Source: Segetibacter koreensis DSM 18137
Lineage (GTDB): Bacteria; Bacteroidota; Bacteroidia; Chitinophagales; Chitinophagaceae
Direction: 5' to 3'
DNA: 56,473 nucleotides
Assembly: GCF_000374045.1 (NCBI RefSeq)
Contig: NZ_KB893333.1
Coordinates: forward strand, 1-56,473
The position numbers were made by a program, and so were the translations under genes. This document shows positions 18,917-28,324 of the stretch, one piece after another. Position 1 is the first letter of the stretch, and each line of letters starts with the position of its first letter. The notes beneath the pieces were generated by a model. The model made no database searches. It was not told the origin of the DNA and worked only from the letters and a program-made list of their open reading frames with translations.

Positions 18917-19738
18917 TTAATTATTCTGAACGATTAACAATTTTTCTTTCACAAGTTGAGTCACGCTGTTTGTAGCTTTTGGAAAAACCTTTCTTAAATC
19001 AATCTCCTCACTTTGCTTAAGAATAGACTGAAGCGTTTTCATGAATATATTTTTTATTTCTGTAGCCAGGTTTATTTTACATATTCCCAAAGAAATAGCT
19101 TGCTGAAGCTGTGCTGCAGGTACACCCGAGCTACCATGAAGGACTAATATTGACTTGATGCGTGAATGAATATCTGCCAGCAGGTCAAACTGCAATTTGG
19201 GCTCTTCCTTGTAAAAGCCATGCGCAGTACCGATTGCTATAGCCAAGGCATCAACGCCTGTTTCTTCAACAAACGTTTCGGCTTCTGCAACCCGGGTAAA
19301 CCCCATTTGTGTATGGGCTTGACCGAGCTTGGCTACATATCCAAGTTCTGCTTCGACATTGGCATTGTATGCGGATGCCCTTTTAACCACTTCTTTTGTT
19401 ATTTTAATGTTTTCGTCGAATGGCAATTCGCTTCCATCGATCATAACTGAATCAAAACCTGCATCCAGGCATGCCTGCGCAAGTTCAACAGAACCTCCAT
19501 GGTCTAAATGAAGCCACCCTTCAACTCCATAATCCTTCAATCCTGTTTTAGCTGAGTTAACCGCAGTATTCAACCCCATATACTCTATTGAATTGCTGGT
19601 CAGTTGTAAAATTAAAGGCTGATCAAGTTCCCGGGCTGCCCGCAGCACTCCATGCAAAGTTTCGAGATTATAAAAATTTGTCGCGAGTAACCCTTTCTTT
19701 TGCTCCGTTAGAAGTCGCATCTTTTGTTTTAAAAGCAT
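18917..19738 (-). CDS. Class II ketose-bisphosphate aldolase (tagatose-1,6-bisphosphate aldolase-like)
   Basis: 273 residues, the short KbaY/GatY/FbaA class rather than the 350-residue type. Zinc ligands and catalytic residues are visible: Asp79-His80 in LHLDHGG, Glu131 in VEAELG, His173 in IGTAHGFYK and His201 in VLHGSSGVP; NLATE at 223-227 closes the phosphate site. It cleaves a ketose 1,6-bisphosphate to dihydroxyacetone phosphate and glyceraldehyde 3-phosphate. AgaS-type isomerase and PfkB kinase genes lie directly upstream (4 bases to the kinase), so tagatose 1,6-bisphosphate is the likeliest substrate; fructose 1,6-bisphosphate is the alternative. Confidence 0.88.
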   Translation of the reverse strand: MLLKQKMRLLTEQKKGLLATNFYNLETLHGVLRAARELDQPLILQLTSNSIEYMGLNTAVNSAKTGLKDYGVEGWLHLDHGGSVELAQACLDAGFDSVMIDGSELPFDENIKITKEVVKRASAYNANVEAELGYVAKLGQAHTQMGFTRVAEAETFVEETGVDALAIAIGTAHGFYKEEPKLQFDLLADIHSRIKSILVLHGSSGVPAAQLQQAISLGICKINLATEIKNIFMKTLQSILKQSEEIDLRKVFPKATNSVTQLVKEKLLIVQNN

Positions 19739-19742
19739 GAAT

Positions 19743-20705
19743 TTATATTTCTATATTAAAAATTGATTTTGCTTTTGTAACGAAAGAAGAAAGGTCAGAA
19801 AAGGCGCCCGTTCCACCAGAAGCAGTGGTGTTTATGGCACCGGCAAGATTTCCAAAAAGTAAGCTTTCACGCAAGGATTTCCCCTTAAGAAAACTGCTAA
19901 TAAAACCTGCATTGAAACTATCACCAGCTCCAATAGCATCAACAAAATAAGTGTGCAGATAAGGATTGGCTTCCGTATAGGTGCCTTTGTTATATCCCAA
20001 CGCACCATTAATACCTCTTTTGACAATTATAGTATTAGCGAAGGGACCCAATAAATCAAAGGCATCACATAATTGTTTCGTGTCGGTCAGGGCAAAGATC
20101 TCCGCTTCGTTTGGCAAGAAAAAATCTACATATGGCAAGCACTCCTTATAGGGAAAATCCCATTTATTTGCAGGATCCCATTGAATATCGAGTGAGGTTG
20201 ACATGCCTTTATGCCGAGCTGTTTTAAACAATTGCACTATATCTCTTTGCATTCCTTTTTGCAAAAAGTAAGAAGACAGGTGTAAGTGTTTATAGTCGGA
20301 AAAGCAATCGGCAGGAATATCTTTAAGGTGAAAGTGGTTCATGGCACCGCAATGAGTGACATTAGCCCGGTCTTGCTGATAATTTAATATCATAGTAAGG
20401 CCGGTTTGGTAATGTGCAGATACCACAACTAATTGTGTCTCTACCTGTTTTTTATTTAATTCTGAAAGAATAAATTCTCCAAAAAAATCCTTTCCTACAA
20501 TACCGCAAAAGGATGTTGATATACCGAGTGAAGCGAGGTTAGCAGCAAAGATGGCGGAAGAGCTACCAAGAGTAAAAGTCATTTCATCCGCCAATATCTC
20601 CTGTCCGATTACAGGAAATCCTTCTACCTTATTTAGTAAGATATCAACGTTTAATTCACCTATTACCAATACATCTTTCTTTTTCATAAAATCAATTGAC
20701 AACAT
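19743..20705 (-). CDS. PfkB family carbohydrate kinase (probable tagatose-6-phosphate kinase)
   Basis: 320 residues with the full ribokinase/PfkB fold: sugar-binding VIGELNVD near residue 14, GSSSAIFAANLASLG near 47-61 and the second PfkB signature IGAGDSFNAGF with the catalytic base Asp262. Substrate cannot be read from sequence. Placement between AgaS (20 bases upstream) and the bisphosphate aldolase (4 bases downstream) makes phosphorylation of tagatose 6-phosphate at C1, as by LacC, the best guess. A second in-frame ATG at 20687 (MKKKDV) fits PfkB N-termini better than the first and may be the true start. Confidence 0.88.
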   Translation of the reverse strand: MLSIDFMKKKDVLVIGELNVDILLNKVEGFPVIGQEILADEMTFTLGSSSAIFAANLASLGISTSFCGIVGKDFFGEFILSELNKKQVETQLVVVSAHYQTGLTMILNYQQDRANVTHCGAMNHFHLKDIPADCFSDYKHLHLSSYFLQKGMQRDIVQLFKTARHKGMSTSLDIQWDPANKWDFPYKECLPYVDFFLPNEAEIFALTDTKQLCDAFDLLGPFANTIIVKRGINGALGYNKGTYTEANPYLHTYFVDAIGAGDSFNAGFISSFLKGKSLRESLLFGNLAGAINTTASGGTGAFSDLSSFVTKAKSIFNIEI

Positions 20706-20725
20706 TAATTATCAACTACAATTAG

Positions 20726-21892
20726 CTACACTGCAACAGGTTCAGGATAAATCGTGACCCCTTCTACAACCCGACTGATTGACCCTGAAATTGATGGATT
20801 ATCAGGTCTAAGTCCCAGATAAATAGAGTGGTAGAAACCAAGTAGCTGACCAATAAGCGTAGCACTAATAAACGCCAGCTCATTTATTGAACCGGTGCCT
20901 TCTGAAAAAGTAATAGCCAGGACGGAATTCTTTAGCGCTTCTATATGTTGATTACAACTAACTGTACGGATATTACGGGCATCAGCATCTATTGATAAAC
21001 ACAAATCCCGCTCATACAAAAACACGTGCTCATCAGTTGAAAATAAATAAACTATTAACGAATCCTCGTTCGAAACAGCTCGTGGTCCATGACGGAAACC
21101 AAGGAATGAATCATGCTTGCAAACCACCTTCCCATCTGTTAATTCCTGCAATTTCAAATGACATTCACGTGCTACTCCTAACAGCGGACCAGACCCTAAA
21201 AAAATAACCCGTTCATATGGCTGCTCAGCAACGGTTTTAATCATGGGCAAGTGCCTTCCAAGCAATTCTTTAGTATCTTTTATTAAAACATGCAGAGGTT
21301 GTCGTAAATTATCGAGTCTGTCTATTTTCGAGATCAAGATTGCGGACAACAGCATTGCTGTAAAGCTTCCGGTCATAGCCAGGCTTTTGTCGTTGGATCT
21401 TTCGGGCAATACCAAATGGTAGGCGTTTGTAAAACGGTTTTTAACCAGCTTGCCATCTTTATTACACGTAATGATAAAGTGAAAAACAGTGTCACAATAT
21501 TCATTCGCGAGCTCCACCGCAGCAAGACTTTCAGGACTATTACCAGACCTGGCAAATGATATCAACAATGTTGGGATTTTTCTTATAAAATGAAGTCGGG
21601 GATGTGTAATCAGATCTGTGGTAGCAATAGCGTTAGTTATTCTTTTTGTATTTAATTGAATGATCCCCTGCGCTGCTTCTCCAATAAATGCGGACGAGCC
21701 AGCTCCCGTCAAAACAATTCTCAGGTCGGGGTTTTCTATTAAGGGAAACAGGAATTTGCAAATCGCATTCTTTTGCGAGTAGATCAAATCAAATACTTCC
21801 TGCCAGAGAAGGGGCTGTCCCTCAATTTCCACGGCTGTATATAGGCCGCCTTTCTCCTCAATTTCTTCTTGTTTAAAATCTAGATATGGCAT
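20726..21892 (-). CDS. agaS: AgaS-type SIS domain protein (galactosamine-6-phosphate deaminase/isomerase)
   Basis: 388 residues, the AgaS length, with two SIS domains. The first has TGAGSS at 62-67 and the sugar-phosphate loop ARSGNSPES at 114-122. The second has FLGSGPLLGVARE and the AgaS-like FRHGPRAV. AgaS converts galactosamine 6-phosphate to tagatose 6-phosphate plus ammonia in the GalNAc/galactosamine pathway; glucosamine-6-phosphate synthases share SIS domains but carry an amidotransferase domain that is absent here. The genes downstream supply the next two steps, kinase and aldolase, which strengthens the call. Twelve bases separate it from the DMT permease upstream. Confidence 0.88.
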   Translation of the reverse strand: MPYLDFKQEEIEEKGGLYTAVEIEGQPLLWQEVFDLIYSQKNAICKFLFPLIENPDLRIVLTGAGSSAFIGEAAQGIIQLNTKRITNAIATTDLITHPRLHFIRKIPTLLISFARSGNSPESLAAVELANEYCDTVFHFIITCNKDGKLVKNRFTNAYHLVLPERSNDKSLAMTGSFTAMLLSAILISKIDRLDNLRQPLHVLIKDTKELLGRHLPMIKTVAEQPYERVIFLGSGPLLGVARECHLKLQELTDGKVVCKHDSFLGFRHGPRAVSNEDSLIVYLFSTDEHVFLYERDLCLSIDADARNIRTVSCNQHIEALKNSVLAITFSEGTGSINELAFISATLIGQLLGFYHSIYLGLRPDNPSISGSISRVVEGVTIYPEPVAV

Positions 21893-21904
21893 ACTTCTTA
21901 CGTT

Positions 21905-22840
21905 CTATTTTACTTGATTTAGCAAAGTGCGCTCTGCTACTTTTATGTTATTTTTCCTTTCCATTTTTGACTCTGCAATTCCCATCAACAAAGCAGACAC
22001 TATAGCTAATACTATCCCCGCTATAATTAAAGGGTGGGGAATAACTGCATAAATAATTAAGGATATAACAACTGTAAGCACCGGCGACAAAGCAGTTGTC
22101 ATGGGAGCAACAATGATGGCCTTGCCATAGCGGAAAGCATAGACAAGACACAACGCACCAAAGGCGTTTAGTATCTGGATTCCTGCTGCGAGGTAAGGGC
22201 CATTTAATCCATAATTAATAGGCTTTGAAAAATCAGTCATCCATAGAGCTATCGGTATAAGGGCGACTGAACTAATCATCATATAAAAGAAAATACTTTC
22301 TGCCTTCATTTTATCATTAGCAAAGCGCATAACAAAACCCTGGGTTCCCCATGCAACAAGAGGTATGATCGTCATCACAATCCATAAATAACCTAAAGTA
22401 TTGCCGTTTCCTGCAGGAACGTATGACAATAAGAGTATTGCCAAAACTGCTATCCCTATGCCTATCCATCCGACAATCCCGGTAGATTCTTTTAAGAACA
22501 ATACTGCTAGCAATATCGTAACAACAGGCGTTAGAGACAGAATAGGAAAAACAATATATGCCGGCGCAATTTTTAAAGTAAAAAAAAGCACCAACTGCCC
22601 TACGGCACCCAAAAAACCAGACAGGCATCCATAGAGTATTGAGTTTCTGTCATGGTCCAACTTCCATTTGTTGATTGACAGAGCAATAATGGCGGCCGGT
22701 ATCATGGTAAGCGCCCATACTACATAACCCAAAGTAGCGGGAAAGCCATTTTTTTCGGGCAGTTCTATCAATGCTCCCCATACTCCCATAAAGATGACAT
22801 GTATAATAACAAACCCTATCCAGGTTCTTGTCTTTTGCAT
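21905..22840 (-). CDS. DMT superfamily permease (EamA domain)
   Basis: 311 residues with about ten hydrophobic segments arranged as two EamA repeats; a basic tail of about 25 residues is cytoplasmic. Conserved features include the FLGAVGQLVLFFTLKIAPAY turn, VTILLAVLFLKE in the first repeat and the paralogous PVLTVVISLIIYA in the second. DMT permeases move metabolites, amino sugars and sugar acids among others. Its place between the S9 peptidase and AgaS, with a 12-base gap to the latter, makes it the candidate inner-membrane importer of the sugar released by this PUL. Substrate is inference only. Confidence 0.85.
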   Translation of the reverse strand: MQKTRTWIGFVIIHVIFMGVWGALIELPEKNGFPATLGYVVWALTMIPAAIIALSINKWKLDHDRNSILYGCLSGFLGAVGQLVLFFTLKIAPAYIVFPILSLTPVVTILLAVLFLKESTGIVGWIGIGIAVLAILLLSYVPAGNGNTLGYLWIVMTIIPLVAWGTQGFVMRFANDKMKAESIFFYMMISSVALIPIALWMTDFSKPINYGLNGPYLAAGIQILNAFGALCLVYAFRYGKAIIVAPMTTALSPVLTVVISLIIYAVIPHPLIIAGIVLAIVSALLMGIAESKMERKNNIKVAERTLLNQVK

Positions 22841-22885
22841 ATTGATTTCTTAACGCGTACGTCTATGATCGTACTGATAATCTTG

Positions 22886-24856
22886 TTATTTCTTTAAATA
22901 TTTTGCAAACCACTCAACTGTACGGTTTAGTACATCGTACCTGTTTTTTGGTTTAAGGTCAGGTCGCCATCCATGTCCTTCACCGATATATTGAACAAAT
23001 CGACTTTCAACATTTAGCTTTTTCAATGCTATATACATTTCTTCCGCTTGTGATACTGGCACTTCATTATCGCGGTCACCGTGCAACAGTAATGTAGGTG
23101 TTGTTATATTTTTTACATTTCTCAACGGTGACCATTGCCAGAGCAATGAGAAATTATCATAGGCTCTTCCGTTAAATTCCGATTCGATTAATGAATGGTA
23201 CAAAGAAGTGCCCGCGAAGCTTATTAAATTACTTATACCGCCGTCTACAACTGCAGCTTTAAAGCGATTGGTCTGCGTAATAATCCAGTTGGTCATATAT
23301 CCGCCATAACTCTGCCCTGTTACGCCTAGTCGCTCGACATCTATCCAGCTATTTACTTCAATAGCAGCATCTACGCCTGCCATTAAATCTTTATAATCTC
23401 CCCCACCCCAACTTAAGACACTCCCGCTTGAAAAAGCCTGTCCATAACCACTGCTTCCGCGCGGATTAATAAATAAAACGCTATATCCATTTGCTGATAA
23501 TATTTGCATCCGATCTTCAAACTCGTATCCAAACATGTTATGTGGGCCGCCATGAATGACAAGTATAAGTGGATACTTACGAGCAGGATCAAAGTGAGAA
23601 GGTTTTATTAACCAGCCTTGTACATCTAAGTTGTCAAAGCTTTTGAACCAAAAACTTTCTGCATGCTGCAGAAGGCACTTCTCTAAAAGACTACTGCTTT
23701 TATTGGTCAACTGCCTGGTAATATTTCTATCTATAGCATGAAGAAAAATTTCTGTCAGATGAGTCGTATCTGTACTTGTGTAACAGACAGTATCCCCTGA
23801 TTTGCTAACTGTATATTCGAGTATGTGACATTTTTCTCCTACCACTAATGTTATAGCGTTGTCAATAATGCAAACACTATAAATAGCTGTAGTGCCTTTA
23901 TCTCCGGCAGTAAAATATATTCCTTCGGCCTTAGGATGCCAGTTTATTTGTTCAATTCTTCGGTCGAATGCCTGAGTTAAACAATGAAAAGAGTTACTGT
24001 CTGTTCGAACTAGATAAAGGTGCGTATCTTCTGCCGGGCTGTCGTTTGTACTTACTTTACTTGTTGTTCCCAGGAAAGCTATAGACGCTCCGTCTGGCGA
24101 CCACGCTGGTTGATAAGTGGTTCCAAAATTTTCGGTATGCCTCGTAATATTTTTTGTACTTAAGTCAACGCTCCATAAATCGTGTAACTGGTTATCATCG
24201 GGGTTCGCCGATCTCTTACTAATGAACGCTATTTTAGTGCTGTCAGGAGACCAGGATATAGAATGCTCATTGTAGGTAGTATTGGTAATTAGTTCTGGAA
24301 GTCCGGCATTGATTGCAACTACCCACACATGTGAAAGCCCATCATCTGCAATTGAAGGCCTGCCTCTGCCACCCTTTGTTTTGTATAATAACCTGTCAAT
24401 TACTTGTACACCGTCATCCTTTTCAATATTTGAAAAGGGCTTCGTACTTATATAGCCTATCATTGAGCCATCGGGTGACCATGCAAAATTTTTAATGCTT
24501 AAGTGCCCCATGAAATAATGCGACTCATATACCGGTACTAACGGCTTTTGTTCTTCTGTATCTAAAGTATAAATCCAGATATAGGTAGTGTCTTTATGTT
24601 CTGCTAAATATGCGATTTGCTTTGACACCGGAGACCATTGCGGCGAGGATCCTTCCCAAACTTTTACTTCCTGTTCGGTATTTAGGTCTATAATAGATAT
24701 AAAATCTTTTTGTGCATTTTCTTCAATAATAGTTTTTGTACTTACATAGGCTATATATGTACCATCACAAGACAAACCAACAGAACTAAGCATAGTTATA
24801 CTCTGCAAGTCTTCAACCTTTAAGGGACGTCTTTCTATATTCTGTTCCAAACTCAT
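22886..24856 (-). CDS. S9 family peptidase (prolyl oligopeptidase/acylaminoacyl-peptidase type)
   Basis: 656 residues. The N-terminal 370 residues form a PD40/WD40-like propeller with repeated WSPDG blades (FAWSPDGSMIGYIS, ISWSPDSTKIAFIS, PAWSPDGASIAFLG). The C-terminal alpha/beta hydrolase carries the triad Ser516 in GQSYGGY, Asp596 in HGDRDNEVP and His628 in GEGHGWRP. Such enzymes cut short peptides or remove acylated N-terminal residues. There is no signal peptide, so it is probably cytoplasmic, unlike many PUL peptidases. In this locus it might process glycopeptides after import or remove an acyl group, but that is speculation. It is 45 bases upstream of the permease and 271 bases downstream of the GH123 gene. 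Confidence 0.92.
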   Translation of the reverse strand: MSLEQNIERRPLKVEDLQSITMLSSVGLSCDGTYIAYVSTKTIIEENAQKDFISIIDLNTEQEVKVWEGSSPQWSPVSKQIAYLAEHKDTTYIWIYTLDTEEQKPLVPVYESHYFMGHLSIKNFAWSPDGSMIGYISTKPFSNIEKDDGVQVIDRLLYKTKGGRGRPSIADDGLSHVWVVAINAGLPELITNTTYNEHSISWSPDSTKIAFISKRSANPDDNQLHDLWSVDLSTKNITRHTENFGTTYQPAWSPDGASIAFLGTTSKVSTNDSPAEDTHLYLVRTDSNSFHCLTQAFDRRIEQINWHPKAEGIYFTAGDKGTTAIYSVCIIDNAITLVVGEKCHILEYTVSKSGDTVCYTSTDTTHLTEIFLHAIDRNITRQLTNKSSSLLEKCLLQHAESFWFKSFDNLDVQGWLIKPSHFDPARKYPLILVIHGGPHNMFGYEFEDRMQILSANGYSVLFINPRGSSGYGQAFSSGSVLSWGGGDYKDLMAGVDAAIEVNSWIDVERLGVTGQSYGGYMTNWIITQTNRFKAAVVDGGISNLISFAGTSLYHSLIESEFNGRAYDNFSLLWQWSPLRNVKNITTPTLLLHGDRDNEVPVSQAEEMYIALKKLNVESRFVQYIGEGHGWRPDLKPKNRYDVLNRTVEWFAKYLKK

Positions 24857-25127
24857 TTACAATACGATGTTTAATAACTTTTACCTTCCGCCACGCAAAT
24901 CAATTTTTACATTAATCTTCAAGTACAATCTGCGTTATAGAAGTATTAATTCTAGTCAGCCCGCACGTTCACTTTCTCAGGTCTTTATCCACAAGAAGGC
25001 GAAACTTTCGGCACTATCTTTTTTAGAGGGGCTACTCCTACATTGAAAACCCCAATACCAATTAGGCAAGCAGCAAAAACATAGGTAAAAACCTTAACCT
25101 CAAAATAAATAGCATCAATATAAATAT

Positions 25128-27047
25128 TTATTTTACCTTTTTAATAGATTGATTGATAAGTTCTCCCAATTCAATCCGCTTCTTATCCCACTGCTCGGGA
25201 TTATAGCTCCATACATCAATATTACCTACGGCTGCATCGCCAAAGGGTTTATTAATAATACTATTTACAACCGCACTGACACGGCTATCATTTTTATCAA
25301 TATTTGTCAATAATCGCATATACTCATATTCCTGTACCCCATCGCGCATAGTCTTTAATCTAATTGAGGGACAGGCGGCATTAACATTAGGTATTATACC
25401 AGGGCTGTACAGCAGCATCCCATTTCCATTCAGCTTCTTTTCGTCGTAACCTTCAGCGTTACCTCCATCGTTAGCACTTTTCCACGTCTCGGAGTCGTAC
25501 CACCCTGCCTTCCACCCGGCGCCCGCGCCCCAGCTTATCCATGAGTGGGCTTTATACTTCCACGCGCTCCAGCTAATAGCCCGGTCATTTACTAAAGGAA
25601 GGTCGGTAAACGTGGAGCTGCCCACCCAACTATTGATTTTACTCTCATAAATCATTGGTCCGTATAACCATTGTTTAATGCCCATTCTGCCATACTTTTC
25701 AAACCTTTTTTCATCAAACTCAATAGTGTGTACCGCCCATGAACTAATTGCATTTTCAATTACTCTCATTGCACTATCGGTATAACCACCATCGACTCTA
25801 AATTCTGCTTCAGGATACTCTTTTTTAAATAATGCCCCATAGTACGCCATCCTGTCCCACGCCTCGGGAAAATAAGATTCGTCAAGTCCGTCTAAATACA
25901 CAGTCACATCGGTTGTCTTGAGATTTACCATAGACCTGACATGGTCTCTGACATTACGAATGATATTTGCATAAATTGCTTTGTTTTCTTCTTTTCTTTC
26001 AACATCTGGTTTTCCTATGTCGGGCCAGCCGGGAGTATTATGTTTACCATAAACATCGAATGGTAGCAGGAAAGTTTCTATAGGCGTTCCATAACCAGGG
26101 CCGTAATTGTAACCATACGCTTTTGTAAATGCCTCGCCGGTCAAATATTTCTTCAGGCGTTTGTCAAATCCAGTCCAACTGATTGAAACATTTTTTCCAG
26201 TCTTTTTCATATCCGGCTTATACGTCGGATCCATTATACCCACCCGGTTTCTCTTCATCAACTGGTAAATTTCCAACTCTTGTTTTTCATTCATGCTACT
26301 TACAAAACCCTCGTGTTGCAAACTGGCTTTTAATAAATTTTCGTTGGGTAAGGCAAAGTCCCAAATATTTAATTGCACAGGTATAGAGCGGGTAACATTA
26401 TCAATGGTAATAGTTATTGTGCTGCTATACAACCCACTTTTAGCAGCAATCTTTTCAAAAGGAATGTACTGGTCAACCCAAATGATTTGCGACTTTTGAT
26501 TTGTTATCCGGTTATTAAAATCGGGCAATTGAAGTGGGTAAACCCACGCATTGACTTTATGGGATTGGGTGCCTTGCTGAATATACTTAAAAGGTATCAC
26601 GGCGTCAGGATACCAGCCTTTACCCAGTGCGGCTCTTGGATATCCAGTGCTTGCTGTTTTTACTTCCACGGCCCATTCTAAAAACAATTCAGGAAGAATA
26701 TTTATCTGAGCACTATTGTTTTGGAAAGGCTTCATTGATACGTTGATGCCTTTTAGTGGCGTCTCTGTTTTGTTTGTCAATACCAGTTGAAATGAAACAT
26801 ATTCTCCCCTGGCTCCTTGCAAATGGGCGACCTTTCCATCGTATACCCAATTATTTTCTAGTATTGAAGGAGCACCATTATTTGTTATTGTATCTGTAGA
26901 ATAAGGATGATCGATAATTCGGTTTGTAGAAGGATCAATGCGCACCGAAGAAGGAATTACGCTAATGCTCCACTTGGTACTGTCATTAGCATTGGCAGTA
27001 ACAACAGTAAAAAAACCAAACAATATAAGTGTAAAACATTTAATCAT
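25128..27047 (-). CDS. Glycoside hydrolase family 123-type protein (DUF4091), probable beta-N-acetylgalactosaminidase
   Basis: 639 residues with a signal peptide ending about at TANAND (residues 1-21). The N-terminal beta-sandwich (about 25-230) contains RGEYVSFQLVLTNK. The catalytic barrel follows, with the adjacent Asp-Glu pair of this family at Asp389-Glu390 in YLDGLDESYF. The C-terminal WGAGAGW...NGNGMLLYSPG and SIRLKTMRDGVQEYEYM are typical of DUF4091/GH123. Characterised GH123 enzymes are exo-beta-N-acetylgalactosaminidases using substrate-assisted catalysis in which the Asp-Glu pair acts. The AgaS, kinase and aldolase genes downstream agree with release of GalNAc. DUF4091 also occurs in proteins of unknown specificity, so the substrate remains an inference. 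Confidence 0.85.
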   Translation of the reverse strand: MIKCFTLILFGFFTVVTANANDSTKWSISVIPSSVRIDPSTNRIIDHPYSTDTITNNGAPSILENNWVYDGKVAHLQGARGEYVSFQLVLTNKTETPLKGINVSMKPFQNNSAQINILPELFLEWAVEVKTASTGYPRAALGKGWYPDAVIPFKYIQQGTQSHKVNAWVYPLQLPDFNNRITNQKSQIIWVDQYIPFEKIAAKSGLYSSTITITIDNVTRSIPVQLNIWDFALPNENLLKASLQHEGFVSSMNEKQELEIYQLMKRNRVGIMDPTYKPDMKKTGKNVSISWTGFDKRLKKYLTGEAFTKAYGYNYGPGYGTPIETFLLPFDVYGKHNTPGWPDIGKPDVERKEENKAIYANIIRNVRDHVRSMVNLKTTDVTVYLDGLDESYFPEAWDRMAYYGALFKKEYPEAEFRVDGGYTDSAMRVIENAISSWAVHTIEFDEKRFEKYGRMGIKQWLYGPMIYESKINSWVGSSTFTDLPLVNDRAISWSAWKYKAHSWISWGAGAGWKAGWYDSETWKSANDGGNAEGYDEKKLNGNGMLLYSPGIIPNVNAACPSIRLKTMRDGVQEYEYMRLLTNIDKNDSRVSAVVNSIINKPFGDAAVGNIDVWSYNPEQWDKKRIELGELINQSIKKVK

Positions 27048-27112
27048 AAATTCAACTAATCAATTTATACTAAATAAAAGTTCTTTCTACGCCGATCGTT
27101 GTAAACAGCTTT

Positions 27113-28324
27113 CTAATCACCTACCGGAAAAATAAGTAATTGACTTAAAGCCTCATCCTCTCCCATTACAATGTATTTTCCATCTTCGGATGCGGTTATC
27201 GTTCGTAGTTGAAACCCGCGCCATTCAATTCCTTGCTCTATTCCCGGTGCTTTCAGGATAAACTGGGGATTACCCAAATCTTTAAATCCTTCATTTTTTG
27301 GTTCATAGCTAAACAGGTGTGCGTATCCTGGCAATGCTCCTGCTATTCCATATAACTTGCCGTTGGCCCCAAAGCACATACTTCTTAACCTGTTCATCAT
27401 TATCGGTTTACCTAAATTCTTTACGTTATTTGTTGAGGCATCTAACTGGAACAATTGCCCATCTCCCCCGTTTCCTCCATATAGTGAACCGTCACTGCTC
27501 TTGGTCCATGCATCCACCCGACCTAGTGTTCGTCTTCCCCATACCTCTGGTAAGTCTGATACCGTATGGAAGCTTTCATCAGAAGGATTGAAGTAAAAAA
27601 CTTTATTAATAGCCCGGCTGCCATATACCAGGCCCTTGTTATCCACTGCAAGAGAACTGCTTAAAAACTCCTCTGGCTTTTCGTGGTATTCGTTGACTAA
27701 AGTGTCAAATTGGGCTTTAGTTGGAGCAACTTCTTTATAAGTCTTGAAAGTCTTACTAGCTATATTGTACGAAAAGAAAATACCGGAAGGATAAGTAATG
27801 CCGTAAAGCATATTTGCCTTCTCATCACCAGTTATAGCATTGACTCCCTCACCTCGGACAGGTGTACCAAGGTCGGTGATGCTAATGTTGGCGTTTGTAC
27901 CAATATTAACCTGTAAAATGTGACCACTTCCAGTTGTACCGTTTTCTAACTTATTAGCAATTGTACCCGCAAATAATGTATTGTTCTTGCCTTTGAAGAA
28001 ACCCGATTGTATACTTCGTTGGCCTTTCACAACTTCGTTTAAATCTTTAAGTTCTATCAACTCTTTTTTGTTTAAAGACGCAACAAATAGATAAGGTGCT
28101 AATTTTTCGTCTGCTGCAGTTCCACCAATTATATTATCGCCTATTACTGCAAGAGATGCAATCGAGTTTCTGTACATCGGCATTCTTTTGAGGTTAGTAT
28201 TAGAAAGCGATACTTCAATACCAAACCCTTCAGTAGGTTTATAATACGTGTACTGAGAAAATGAAGAATCAGCCAAAAAAACAAGTGTCGCAACAGTTAA
28301 AACCTTTATAGGGGAAAAAATCAT
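27113..28324 (-). CDS. Secreted beta-propeller protein, PUL 1, copy 2
   Basis: 403 residues with a signal peptide (about 1-23, ending SSFSQ). The rest is a string of propeller-like blades with repeated GxLYG turns (MLYGITYPSG, GLVYGSRAIN, SLYGGNGGDGQ, KLYGIAGALPG). The start codon overlaps the stop of the preceding propeller gene (ATGA), so the two are translationally coupled. I see no catalytic motif of a known glycosidase or lyase. Proteins of this sort in PULs are often labelled as kelch- or NHL-like of unknown function; it could be a binding partner or an unrecognised enzyme. Confidence 0.8.
   Translation of the reverse strand: MIFSPIKVLTVATLVFLADSSFSQYTYYKPTEGFGIEVSLSNTNLKRMPMYRNSIASLAVIGDNIIGGTAADEKLAPYLFVASLNKKELIELKDLNEVVKGQRSIQSGFFKGKNNTLFAGTIANKLENGTTGSGHILQVNIGTNANISITDLGTPVRGEGVNAITGDEKANMLYGITYPSGIFFSYNIASKTFKTYKEVAPTKAQFDTLVNEYHEKPEEFLSSSLAVDNKGLVYGSRAINKVFYFNPSDESFHTVSDLPEVWGRRTLGRVDAWTKSSDGSLYGGNGGDGQLFQLDASTNNVKNLGKPIMMNRLRSMCFGANGKLYGIAGALPGYAHLFSYEPKNEGFKDLGNPQFILKAPGIEQGIEWRGFQLRTITASEDGKYIVMGEDEALSQLLIFPVGD

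Noticed and set aside
22886-24856. S9 protein as a missing GalNAc deacetylase
   Set aside because: The triad and propeller are those of peptidases; carbohydrate deacetylases of the pathway belong to other families, so I kept the peptidase call.
24985-25125. Hydrophobic minus-strand frame (VFTYVFAACLIGIGVFNVGV) between the GH123 and S9 genes
   Set aside because: It has no start codon and overlaps the end of the GH123 gene; AT-rich DNA often gives such hydrophobic frames by chance.
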